From: a virus
Virus record (IMG/VR): IMGVR_UViG_3300020020_000673
Coordinates: 1 to 45,062 of that record
DNA: 45,062 bases
Strand: one strand, 5' to 3'
Below are positions 38,695 through 45,062 of this stretch, one piece after another. The notes below the pieces were generated by a model. The model did no database searches. It had not been told where the DNA came from and worked only from the letters and a program-made list of their open reading frames with translations. Positions within the stretch are counted from its first letter, which is position 1, and each line of letters opens with the position of its first letter. A program made the position numbers and the translations under genes.

Positions 38695-39347
38695 TGGGCG
38701 CTCAGCTCGTGTCGCTGGTGTTGGTGCGCTGGGCGCCCCACATCAGCGATCGCGCGTTCCGGGTGCTCGTGCGCATGGCCCACACCGCCCTTGACGCCGA
38801 CGTTAAAGGCCGTTCTGCCGGCATGTACTACGGCGGTCGAGATCTGCTGGCAATGACCCTTCGCGCCGAGCGTGGCGGGACGGATGAGGCCGCCCATAGA
38901 ACGGTGCGCCGCGCTATTTCTGAATTGCTCGAGGTCGGCGCTATTGAGCGAATTACCGCAGCCAAGCGGGGCACGACTGGCGCTTACCGTCTTCGATTGG
39001 AGGCGCCCGTCAAGGCGCCCGTACCCCGGTCCCTGGAGACCGCAGTTCCGGTCTCCAGGGACCGGAATAAAACGGACTCCGGTCTCCAGGGGTCCGAACT
39101 GCGGACACCAGCGGACCCCCTAAGGAACCAAGAGGAACCATCTAACCCCAAGGAACCTACCGAGGAGATAGCTCTTGATCTTGATACGGCCCTTACGGTT
39201 GCGCGCGCGAACGAAACCGGGAAAGGAAATGGATTCTGTCTCGTCTGCTACGAGCGGGGAGAATTCACCCTCGCCCTCGATGAGATCTCTGGCACGGAAT
39301 GCAGGAATCACCTGAACGTCGTTCCTATTCGGCGAAAGGCTTCCTGA
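38694..39347 (+). CDS. replication initiator-like winged-helix protein
   Basis: A 217-residue protein starting at GTG 38694, overlapping the previous stop by one base. Residues about 10-110 form a winged helix (SDRAFRVLVRMAHTAL, RTVRRAISELLEVGAIERITAAKRGTTGAYRL), as in phage replication O/DnaD-type initiators. Residues 111-170 are polar and disordered, and the DNA encoding them carries dense repeats (39026-39157). The end has FCLVCYERGEF, a CxxC site. By analogy with lambda O, whose gene contains the origin, it is the best initiator candidate. No helicase gene is present, so host helicase would be recruited. Confidence 0.75.
   Translation: MGAQLVSLVLVRWAPHISDRAFRVLVRMAHTALDADVKGRSAGMYYGGRDLLAMTLRAERGGTDEAAHRTVRRAISELLEVGAIERITAAKRGTTGAYRLRLEAPVKAPVPRSLETAVPVSRDRNKTDSGLQGSELRTPADPLRNQEEPSNPKEPTEEIALDLDTALTVARANETGKGNGFCLVCYERGEFTLALDEISGTECRNHLNVVPIRRKAS
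39026..39157. repeat. repeat cluster inside the initiator gene, candidate origin
   Basis: A perfect 17-bp inverted repeat (39026-39042 with 39049-39065, loop CAGTTC). CCGGTCTCCAGGG at 39048-39060 recurs at 39079-39091, 31 bases on. AGGAACC follows three times (39123, 39133, 39151) in a purine-rich, less GC-rich stretch. The combination of iteron-like repeats and easier-to-melt DNA matches phage origins. Confidence 0.7.
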
Positions 39348-40606
39348 TGCCCAACAACCTCGGCCACGTCGCTGCCTTCGTTATCCGCGGCGACGCGCGC
39401 AACCTGCCACTGCCCGACGCGTCCGTCGACCTGATCGTCACGTCCCCGCCGTACTTCGCGCTGCGCTCCTACACCGACGGTGGCGAGCACTACGCCGGCC
39501 AGATCGGCAGCGAGGCAACACCGGCCGAGTTCATCGCGGCTCTCGTCGAATGCACGCGGGAGTGGATGCGCGTCCTCAAACCGTCCGGGTCGATCTTCGT
39601 CAACCTGGGCGACAAGTACGCCAGCTACGAAGGCAACAGGGGCGACGGCAAGCAGCAGAAGAACGCTCAGGGTAGACCGCTGACCGAACGCGGCGCGGGC
39701 CTGACGGGCGGCGGATTCGTTCGCAACAAGTCGCTGATGCTGCTGCCCGAGCGGTACCGCATCGCCTGCGTCGACGAGCTCGGCCTGATCGCCCGCGCGG
39801 TTCTGATCTGGTCCAAGCCCAACGGCCTGCCCGAGTCGGTCACGGATCGGGTGCGGCGCTCGCACGAAGACTGGGTACACCTGACGAAGATGCCGCGCTA
39901 CTTCGCCGCGGTCGACGAGATCCGCGAACCCCACATTGACCAGTCAGACCACGCAGCCCGACGTAGGGCACGCAGTGACGCACGGATGGACCTCGCCCAC
40001 TCGGCGAGCATGAGCACGCACAATCCGCTCGGCAAGTTGCCCGGGTCGGTGTGGGAGATCGCCAGTCAGCCGCTCACCGTGCCGAAGGATCTCGGCGTCG
40101 ATCACTTCGCGGCGTTCCCGATGGAGTGGCCGCGGCGGCTGATTCTCGGCTGGTCGCCGTCAGGCATCTGCGTCGAGTGCGGCGAGGGCCGACGGCCGGT
40201 AATGAACGTCGACCGCGAGCATGTCGACTACTCGCTAGCCGAGCGCAGGGCAGCCGAGCGGGTTGATGCCACCCACGGCGCGATAACCGGCGGAACGAAG
40301 CGGAGCACGCTCGGCCACCAGACCACGCGCACCGTCTCCGGCTACGCATGCGCGTGCCCCGAACCAACCGCGCCGACCCGCCCCGCCGTTGTGCTCGACC
40401 CGTTCGGCGGCACCGGCACAACCGCGCTCGTCGCGTCGGCGCTCGGCCGGGTCGGCATCAGCGTCGACATGTCCGGCGACTACTGCCGCTTGGCGCAGTG
40501 GCGCACCACCGACCCGGGCGAACGGGCCAAGGCCATGCAGGTCGACAAACCGCCGCCCGTCATGGATGGGCAGCTGTCCCTGCTCGACGAACTGGGGGCC
40601 GCCTGA
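39347..40606 (+). CDS. DNA methyltransferase, beta class (N4-C or N6-A)
   Basis: A 419-residue enzyme. TSPPY at 32-36 (motif IV) precedes DPFGGTGTT at 351-359 (motif I), the beta-class order. SPPY is commonest in N4-cytosine enzymes; N6-adenine is possible. A probable zinc knuckle (ICVECG and YACACPEP) lies near 270-340. The region between has KSLMLLPERYRIACVDELGLIARAVLIWSKPN, typical of this family. No restriction enzyme is adjacent, so it likely protects phage DNA from host restriction. ATG overlaps the initiator stop. Confidence 0.92.
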   Translation: MPNNLGHVAAFVIRGDARNLPLPDASVDLIVTSPPYFALRSYTDGGEHYAGQIGSEATPAEFIAALVECTREWMRVLKPSGSIFVNLGDKYASYEGNRGDGKQQKNAQGRPLTERGAGLTGGGFVRNKSLMLLPERYRIACVDELGLIARAVLIWSKPNGLPESVTDRVRRSHEDWVHLTKMPRYFAAVDEIREPHIDQSDHAARRRARSDARMDLAHSASMSTHNPLGKLPGSVWEIASQPLTVPKDLGVDHFAAFPMEWPRRLILGWSPSGICVECGEGRRPVMNVDREHVDYSLAERRAAERVDATHGAITGGTKRSTLGHQTTRTVSGYACACPEPTAPTRPAVVLDPFGGTGTTALVASALGRVGISVDMSGDYCRLAQWRTTDPGERAKAMQVDKPPPVMDGQLSLLDELGAA

Positions 40607-40755
40607 TGCGCTGCCCCGACTGCGGCGAACCCCTCGACCCGCCCCACCCGCTGGGCCGACACATCCCCGGCTGCTCGTTCGACGAAAACGCCGTGGCCAC
40701 CGCGATCGCCGTGTGGACACCCACCCACAAGACCTGGAGGAGACGACGTGGCTGA
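40606..40755 (+). CDS. 49-residue zinc-ribbon peptide
   Basis: ATG overlaps the methyltransferase stop. CPDCGEPLDPPHPLGRHIPGC has CxxC plus His/Cys, a likely zinc-binding knuckle. It ends inside the next gene. Function unknown. Confidence 0.65.
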   Translation: MRCPDCGEPLDPPHPLGRHIPGCSFDENAVATAIAVWTPTHKTWRRRRG

Positions 40756-40993
40756 GCTCTTTCCGACGAAGACGAGGCTGGCGCTGCTGCAGGCCGTGGC
40801 CGAGGGCGACGTGCTCGTCGACGCGTACGGCCAGGCGCTCGACCCGTCGGGCTTCCGGCTGACCTCCCGCTGGATCGAGGCGCGCCACGCCGGCTGGGTG
40901 TTGCGACCCAACCATCCCCGCGACGAGGACCGCTGGATACCCGGGCAGCTCACCGACGCCGGCCGGGCTGTGCTCGACGGGAGGAAGGCGTGA
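40748..40993 (+). CDS. small winged-helix-like protein
   Basis: An 81-residue protein with GTG start. TKTRLALLQAVAEGDVLVD then GFRLTSRWIEARHAGWVLRPNHPRDEDRWIPGQLTDAGRAVLDG looks like a MarR-type winged helix with its final beta wing and helix. Probably a small regulator. Confidence 0.7.
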   Translation: MAELFPTKTRLALLQAVAEGDVLVDAYGQALDPSGFRLTSRWIEARHAGWVLRPNHPRDEDRWIPGQLTDAGRAVLDGRKA

Positions 40994-41358
40994 GCACCGA
41001 GCCCCTGGACCTGGACGCGATTCGCGAGCGCGCGAAGGGCCCACTCCACGAAGCGCTGCACACGCTCGGCCCGCGCATCCCGAACCTGGCCGTTGGCGAC
41101 TGCCACTGCAACCTGCTGACCGAGGTCGCTCTCGACGCACTGGCCCCCGCCCTGGCTGCTGCTGAGCGACGCGGGTACGAACGGGCCGTCGCCAACCTCG
41201 ACTCGATCGAGGTCGTCAAGGTCGTCATCGCCCACCAGCGTCGGGACATCGGCAACTGCCTGTGTGGCTGGGGCGTGGATGCCGGCGACGTCGGCAAGTC
41301 CCACTCCCGTCACGTCCTCGCCGAGATCGTGACCGCAGTGCGAGGCACCGATGCCTGA
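40990..41358 (+). CDS. CxCGW-motif protein, copy 1
   Basis: A 122-residue protein. The C-terminal half has HQRRDIGNCLCGWGVDAGDVGKSHSRHVL: Cys-x-Cys-Gly-Trp, a gap of about 12, then His-x3-His. An upstream CHC is an extra possible ligand. The same spacing occurs in two later genes, pointing to a shared zinc-binding fold. Overlaps both neighbours. Confidence 0.7.
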   Translation: MSTEPLDLDAIRERAKGPLHEALHTLGPRIPNLAVGDCHCNLLTEVALDALAPALAAAERRGYERAVANLDSIEVVKVVIAHQRRDIGNCLCGWGVDAGDVGKSHSRHVLAEIVTAVRGTDA

Positions 41359-41713
41359 CCTCCGCACCCTCCTCGCCGACGCGATCGGCCACGCGCTGAG
41401 CACGAAACCGTTCGAGGCGTCCGGCATGGACTCGGAGCGGCAGGTCGAACTGGCCATGGCAGACGCGGCCGCTGCGGTCTTCGCCCAGTGGCTGCGGGCC
41501 ACCGAAACCGGTGACCTGGTGGCCGAGGCCACCGAGCGGCACCACATCACCGACCAGACCGACGCCCTGGGCAACAACCTGTGCGTCTGCGGCGACTGGG
41601 CCGACACCGCCGACATCGAAGGCTGGGATCAGCACCTGGCCTACGTCGGCCTCAACGCGCTCGCCGACACCCTCGCCCCCGCCCTCACCGACACCCAGGA
41701 GACCGACCGATGA
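41351..41713 (+). CDS. CxCGxW-motif protein, copy 2
   Basis: A 120-residue protein related in layout to the gene before it: a helical N-terminus ending in AAAVFAQWLRATE, then HHITDQTDALGNNLCVCGDWADTADIEGWDQHLAYV with CxCGxW and a following His. It looks like a divergent tandem copy. Function unknown. Confidence 0.7.
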   Translation: MPDLRTLLADAIGHALSTKPFEASGMDSERQVELAMADAAAAVFAQWLRATETGDLVAEATERHHITDQTDALGNNLCVCGDWADTADIEGWDQHLAYVGLNALADTLAPALTDTQETDR

Positions 41714-42132
41714 GCGAGCCGAAGCCAACCGAGTTCCTCGCGTTCGGCGACGCCGACGCAGACCGCCCCGGCATCGTCGTGCTGCACCCCGGCCCAGGTG
41801 AGCCGTTCTTCGCAACGCTCGCCGACGAGCAGTTCTGGGACCTCGTCATCCAGCAGGCGTGGGAGGAGGAGTGGTTCCTCAACGGCGGCTACGACACCGA
41901 CCCGTTCGTCGGCCGCTATCGGGCCGACGTCGAGGACGAGTGGGCGGCGTACGTCCGAGCGCGGACCAAGCAGCCCGAGTGGCGCTGGTACGTGTGGCGC
42001 CCGAACGACGACGAGGACGACGAGCTCGATGCCTTCCTAGACCCGGCGATCGACGAGAACGAAGCGGGTGCGTTCCGATGCGCCGTTGTCGTTCTCACCG
42101 AGGTTGTGGACGGCACCGGTGAGGCGCCGTGA
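41710..42132 (+). CDS. acidic hypothetical protein
   Basis: A 140-residue protein overlapping both neighbours. Very acidic and Trp-rich (FWDLVIQQAWEEEWFLNGGYDTDPF, WRPNDDEDDELDAFLD). Strong negative charge is reminiscent of DNA-mimic or inhibitor proteins, but no family is recognised. Confidence 0.65.
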   Translation: MSEPKPTEFLAFGDADADRPGIVVLHPGPGEPFFATLADEQFWDLVIQQAWEEEWFLNGGYDTDPFVGRYRADVEDEWAAYVRARTKQPEWRWYVWRPNDDEDDELDAFLDPAIDENEAGAFRCAVVVLTEVVDGTGEAP

Positions 42133-42506
42133 GCGCGCGGTGGACGGACGAAACCGAGGAATTGGTGGCCCGCACCATCGCCGCCGTGGACCGGTACCGC
42201 TACGACGACGTGGACGAGGTCTGGCGCAGCTACCGCGAGGCGGCCCGCGCGGCATTGCAAGTCAGCGCTGATGCCGGCCTGCTGCTGCCACCGGGAGGCG
42301 AGACGCGGGAGGAGTGGACCGTCGGGCATCCCCGTGACGAGGGCGGCTTCATGACGTGGACCGCGCCACTGCTACGCCGCGAGTTGGCCGAGGGCGAGAT
42401 CGCGTTCCGCGTCCGGAAGGGCTACGACATCCCCGGCACCGTGCTTCGGCGCGAGGTCCAGTTCGGCCCGTGGGCCGCCATCTCGACCGAGGAGGACACC
42501 GCGTGA
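42129..42506 (+). CDS. hypothetical protein
   Basis: A 125-residue protein with GTG start. The first half is helical (DETEELVARTIAAVDRYRYDDVDEVWRSYREAARAAL); the second looks like beta structure (EIAFRVRKGYDIPGTVLRREVQFGPW). Not recognised. Confidence 0.65.
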   Translation: MSARWTDETEELVARTIAAVDRYRYDDVDEVWRSYREAARAALQVSADAGLLLPPGGETREEWTVGHPRDEGGFMTWTAPLLRRELAEGEIAFRVRKGYDIPGTVLRREVQFGPWAAISTEEDTA

Positions 42507-42685
42507 TCATCACCCTGGCGGTTATCGCCGCCATCGGCGGGCTGTTGGTCGGCGCAGGCGGCTACGGCCTGTGGCTCGAACGCCGCCACGACTGCCTGCC
42601 CCACGACCCGAAACGCTGCCGGCCCACAACGGTCGACTACACGTTCCGCTTCCCCGCCCAGGAGGACACCGACCATGACGGCTGA
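42503..42685 (+). CDS. 60-residue membrane protein
   Basis: GTG start inside the previous stop. Residues 2-24 (IITLAVIAAIGGLLVGAGGYGLWL) form one membrane helix; the remainder has two Cys and an acidic end. Role unknown. Confidence 0.65.
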   Translation: MIITLAVIAAIGGLLVGAGGYGLWLERRHDCLPHDPKRCRPTTVDYTFRFPAQEDTDHDG

Positions 42686-43226
42686 CACCCACATCGCGGC
42701 CGAAGACGAGACCGGCCTCGCCCTGCGCTGCTCCTGCGGCGGCTGGTCGATGCTGTTTCGCAACCACCTCGGCGCCACCGACGTGTACCGGGAGCACGGC
42801 CAACACGTCCGCTACGCGACGGTCAAGGCCGAGCGGGACTCTCTCGCTGCCCGGCTGGCGGAAGCCGAGGCCAATCTCGCTGAGGCCATCGTGGTCATCG
42901 ACCGAGTGCACGCGGCCGAGAAGGCGTTCCTGTCCCGCTCCATCGCCGCTGAACGTCGGCTGGCGGACGCCGAACGCGTCGTCGAAGCAGCGAAGGCGGC
43001 CGTGGAAGCGGACATCGTCCCGCTGGCGTCCGAGTATCCGACGGAGGCCGACGCTCGAGACCGCCTCGTGCTCGCCGCTCTCGCCAAGGCCGTCGACGCC
43101 TACCAGTCCACGCGGGCAGGCGGGCCGATCACCCGGATACGCCAGGAGCTGGCCGCAGCAGCAGACCACGCCGTTCAGGTTCTCGGCGACCAGGTGCTGG
43201 TGGACCAGCCGAAGGAGGGCGCGTGA
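42675..43226 (+). CDS. coiled-coil protein with CxCGGW motif
   Basis: A 183-residue protein. ALRCSCGGWSMLFRNHLGATDVYREHGQHV contains the same Cys-x-Cys-Gly-x-Trp ... His-x3-His pattern seen in the genes at 40990 and 41351. Residues about 50-125 form a long coiled coil (SLAARLAEAEANLAEAIVV). A zinc head on a coiled-coil stalk is suggested. Confidence 0.72.
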   Translation: MTADTHIAAEDETGLALRCSCGGWSMLFRNHLGATDVYREHGQHVRYATVKAERDSLAARLAEAEANLAEAIVVIDRVHAAEKAFLSRSIAAERRLADAERVVEAAKAAVEADIVPLASEYPTEADARDRLVLAALAKAVDAYQSTRAGGPITRIRQELAAAADHAVQVLGDQVLVDQPKEGA

Positions 43227-43930
43227 TCCACGTAGCCGACGCCGTCGCCGAACTCATCCGCCAACAAACCCTCCGCATCCACCCACTACCCGGCGCACCC
43301 GAAAAGTTCTACACCGCCCGCGCCCCAAGCCTCCTCGACCAACTCGCCGACGCCGTAGCCCAATCCAACGGCGGCCGCGGCGGCCGCACCGTCCCCGGCA
43401 GCCGCATACCCGTCTCAGCCGACGCCATCGACCTCTGGTGGCGAATCCAAACCAGCACCCACGGCTGGGCCCGAAACCTCGGCGTAGACCGCCACGGCCC
43501 GTTCCCGGGCCTACTCCGCCGCGTCGCTGCAGCCGCCGCAGACAACGAACCCATGGCCCACCTCATCCGCCGCCGCGCCTGGTGCGGCAACGACGTCACC
43601 CCCGACGACTGCACCACCTGCTGGACCCACCGCATCCGCGGCCTACTCACCCCAGACCTCACCGACCGCGAACTCCGCGGCGCCTCCTGCTGGGCCTGCC
43701 GCACCCGCACCGAACAACACGACCCCGCCACCGGTAACACGACCGAAGTGTGGCAACCCACCACCACAACCATGATCGAACAAGACGGCGAACACTACCG
43801 AGTCCCCGCCATCGTCGTCCGCGTCGCCACCCTCCACGACGCCAGCCCAGACGACCTGTGGATCTACCGAATGTGCAGGGCCTGCGGCGCGGAGGGTTGG
43901 CTTGACTACACCACCCAAACTGCCGCATGA
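43223..43930 (+). CDS. hypothetical protein with zinc-ribbon cysteines
   Basis: A 235-residue protein. The N-terminal 110 residues (AVAELIRQQTLRIHPLPGAPEKFYTARAPSLLDQLADAV) resemble a conserved but unnamed actinophage family. Cysteines come as pairs: CTTC, CWAC and CRAC, likely zinc-binding. The coding strand is unusually C-rich, with many CTA, CCC and CAA codons unlike neighbours. Confidence 0.75.
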   Translation: MIHVADAVAELIRQQTLRIHPLPGAPEKFYTARAPSLLDQLADAVAQSNGGRGGRTVPGSRIPVSADAIDLWWRIQTSTHGWARNLGVDRHGPFPGLLRRVAAAAADNEPMAHLIRRRAWCGNDVTPDDCTTCWTHRIRGLLTPDLTDRELRGASCWACRTRTEQHDPATGNTTEVWQPTTTTMIEQDGEHYRVPAIVVRVATLHDASPDDLWIYRMCRACGAEGWLDYTTQTAA

Positions 43931-44014
43931 TCAGAACGCCGACCATCAGTCTGCCCAAAGCCCGGACCTCGACGAGGTGCCGGGCTTCGTCGTGTTCTCG
44001 GGGGGTTCCACACC

Positions 44015-44341
44015 ATGTGCCAGTGCCACTGCAGTGCACCGGACGGCAGCCTCGCGGCGTTCACGATCATCCTCACCGCACTGCAACGATTGGAGGCTCT
44101 CGTGAGCCAGGAAACCGACGCCATCGCCGGCCTTGACGCCAAGGTCACCGACCTCATCGACGACGTCCGCGCCCTCACCGCAGCCCTGCAGGCCCAGATC
44201 GGCGACCTCACCCCCGAGGCAACCGCCGCCCTCGAGGCCCTCAACGCCAAGCTCGACGCCTTCGACGCCGAGGTCGGGGACGCCGACGGCAGCGACGTGC
44301 CGCCGGTCGACCCCGAGGTTCCGGCCGAGCCCGTCATCTGA
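44015..44341 (+). CDS. coiled-coil protein
   Basis: A 108-residue protein from ATG 44015, or 79 residues from GTG 44102, which has GGAGG five bases before it. Heptad pattern runs through IILTALQRLEALVSQETDAIAGLDAKVTDLIDDVRALTAALQAQIGDL; the end is acidic and Pro-rich. Third-position GC is already high before 44102, favouring the longer form. The stretch 43931-44014 before it holds no clear gene. Confidence 0.65.
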   Translation: MCQCHCSAPDGSLAAFTIILTALQRLEALVSQETDAIAGLDAKVTDLIDDVRALTAALQAQIGDLTPEATAALEALNAKLDAFDAEVGDADGSDVPPVDPEVPAEPVI

Positions 44342-44583
44342 TGGCCGACCTCACCTGGACCAAATCCAGCCTGTCCGGCCCGTGGACCGACAACTGCGTC
44401 GAAGTCGCCTACACCGCCAGCTCGCTGTCGGGCAGTAGCGGCAACTGCGTCGAGACCCACCAGCACGGCGAAGAAATCCACCTCCGGGACTCGAAGAACC
44501 CCAAAGCCGGATTCTTCACGTTCAACCGTGCCGAATGGGATGCGTTCATCGGCGGAGTCAAGGCCGGCGAGTTCGACTACTAG
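44341..44583 (+). CDS. DUF397 domain protein
   Basis: An 80-residue protein matching DUF397: LTWTKSSLSG, DNCVEVA, IHLRDSKNPKAGFFTFNRAEWDAFIGGVKAGEFD. The SSLSG...NCVE unit appears twice (residues 9-22 and 27-37), an internal duplication. DUF397 genes are numerous in Streptomyces and relatives, usually beside an XRE regulator, where such pairs affect development and behave like toxin-antitoxin modules. Here no XRE gene is adjacent. It may act on a host XRE partner. ATG overlaps the previous stop; strong hairpins follow. Confidence 0.88.
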   Translation: MADLTWTKSSLSGPWTDNCVEVAYTASSLSGSSGNCVETHQHGEEIHLRDSKNPKAGFFTFNRAEWDAFIGGVKAGEFDY

Positions 44584-44590
44584 CCCCACA

Positions 44591-44645
44591 AGGGGGCGCT
44601 GCCACACAGCGCCCCCTGGGGGTGCCTTTCTGACAGGGCACCCCG
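44591..44645 (+). terminator. tandem terminator hairpins after DUF397
   Basis: First stem: AGGGGGCGCTG with CAGCGCCCCCT, perfect 11 bp (44591-44617). Second: GGGGTGCC with GGCACCCC, then GTTTT (44620-44649). Further G-rich copies (GGGGGCACCC, GGGGGGCAC) follow up to 44680. This ends the early operon. Confidence 0.82.
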
Positions 44646-44684
44646 TTTTAGAGGGGGCACCCTTCAAAAAAGGGGGGCACAGAA

Positions 44685-45023
44685 ATGACCCCCCACCCTC
44701 AGCAACATTGGGCCCCCGACCCCACTGCATGGCGCACCGTCCCCAGACCCCGGGGGTGGAAGAACATACGCGCCGCAGTTTTAGACCGGGACGGTCATAG
44801 ATGTGTGTGGCAGGACTCAACAACAGCACGCTGTACAGAGATGGCCACAGACGTAGACCACATAGGTGACCCGGATGACCACAGTGCAGGCAACCTGCGC
44901 TCCCTCTGTGGTGCACACCATCGCTCAAGGACGGGCCGGCAGGCACGTGCCGTCCAGCTCGAGCAGCGCGACCAGCGGCAGGCCAGAGCGAAGAAGGCTC
45001 GCCACCCTGGCTACCTAGCGTGA
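44685..45023 (+). CDS. HNH endonuclease (packaging-associated)
   Basis: A 112-residue HNH nuclease. WKNIRAAVLDRDGHRCVW opens the fold; VDHIGDPDDHSAGNLRSLCGAHHRSRTGRQA carries the His-Asn-His core with a zinc Cys pair. A small HNH gene beside the terminase is common in HK97-like phages, where it aids end cutting; here terminase would follow if the ends are joined. Codon use is atypical: it includes a TTA leucine codon, AGA and ATA, rare in high-GC hosts. Confidence 0.88.
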   Translation: MTPHPQQHWAPDPTAWRTVPRPRGWKNIRAAVLDRDGHRCVWQDSTTARCTEMATDVDHIGDPDDHSAGNLRSLCGAHHRSRTGRQARAVQLEQRDQRQARAKKARHPGYLA

Positions 45024-45062
45024 CGGGGTGGGGGGTGGCCCAAGATCCCCACCGACGGCCCC
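45024..45062. other. right edge with inverted repeat
   Basis: GGTGGGG (45027-45033) and CCCCACC (45047-45053) form a 7-bp dyad just behind the HNH stop. It may be a terminator stem or part of a packaging end. CTAGCGTGAC (45014-45023) overlaps the HNH stop. Confidence 0.4.

Noticed and set aside
1-45062. CRISPR array or tRNA cluster
   Set aside because: No regularly spaced repeats of 24-40 bases with unique spacers, and no complete tRNA, were seen.

Overview
The window reads as a complete or nearly complete genome of a temperate, tailed, siphovirus-type phage (or excised prophage) of a high-GC actinomycete. Evidence: packaging, head, tail and lysis genes follow the standard order on one strand; there is an HK97-type capsid, a tail-assembly frameshift and a long tape measure; a tyrosine integrase and divergent repressor/Cro genes form a lysogeny switch; G/C dominates third codon positions throughout; and several genes (DUF397, DUF2637, TM2, a short GntR regulator) belong to families typical of Streptomyces/Micromonospora-like hosts and their mobile elements. 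The genus of the host cannot be read from the sequence.

Layout. (1) 75-9131: small and large terminase, portal, a 1512-residue MuF head protein carrying extra enzyme domains, two small proteins and a scaffold. (2) 9183-16542: major capsid protein, then a six-gene sugar cassette (four glycosyltransferase-type proteins and two sugar-nucleotide epimerase/dehydratase-type SDRs), then two putative head-surface proteins, one Thr-rich. (3) 16553-26917: head-tail connectors, tail terminator, major tail protein, tail-assembly chaperones joined by a -1 frameshift, an inserted endonuclease VII-like gene, tape measure, a giant modular minor tail protein and a small one. (4) 26927-29255: amidase endolysin, two holin-like proteins and a membrane-anchored secreted beta-helix protein, closed by a strong terminator. 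(5) 29277-34052: accessory and lysogeny region with leftward and rightward genes: DUF2637 membrane protein, HTH protein, TM2 protein, GntR regulator, integrase, repressor and Cro, with many repeats and operators. (6) 34049-45023: rightward early operon of mostly overlapping small genes, containing YqaJ exonuclease, RecT, a resolvase-like nuclease, a replication initiator with repeats inside it, a DNA methyltransferase, zinc-binding small proteins, DUF397 and, at the right edge, an HNH endonuclease that would sit just upstream of the terminase genes if the ends were joined.

How it fits together. Repressor and integrase overlap and are transcribed leftward, Cro rightward from a divergent operator region; this resembles the integration-dependent immunity switches of some mycobacteriophages. 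The early operon supplies recombination and replication. The late region builds a siphovirus particle whose surface may be glycosylated by its own sugar cassette and whose MuF protein may carry a metallopeptidase-like motif, an ADP-ribosyltransferase and a PI3/4-kinase-like kinase, perhaps delivered into the next host with the DNA.

The most unusual candidates are the multi-enzyme MuF protein, the glycosylation cassette, the repressor-integrase architecture, the repeat cluster inside the initiator gene, and the phage-borne DUF397 protein. All functions are inferred from reading the sequence; no search was run.
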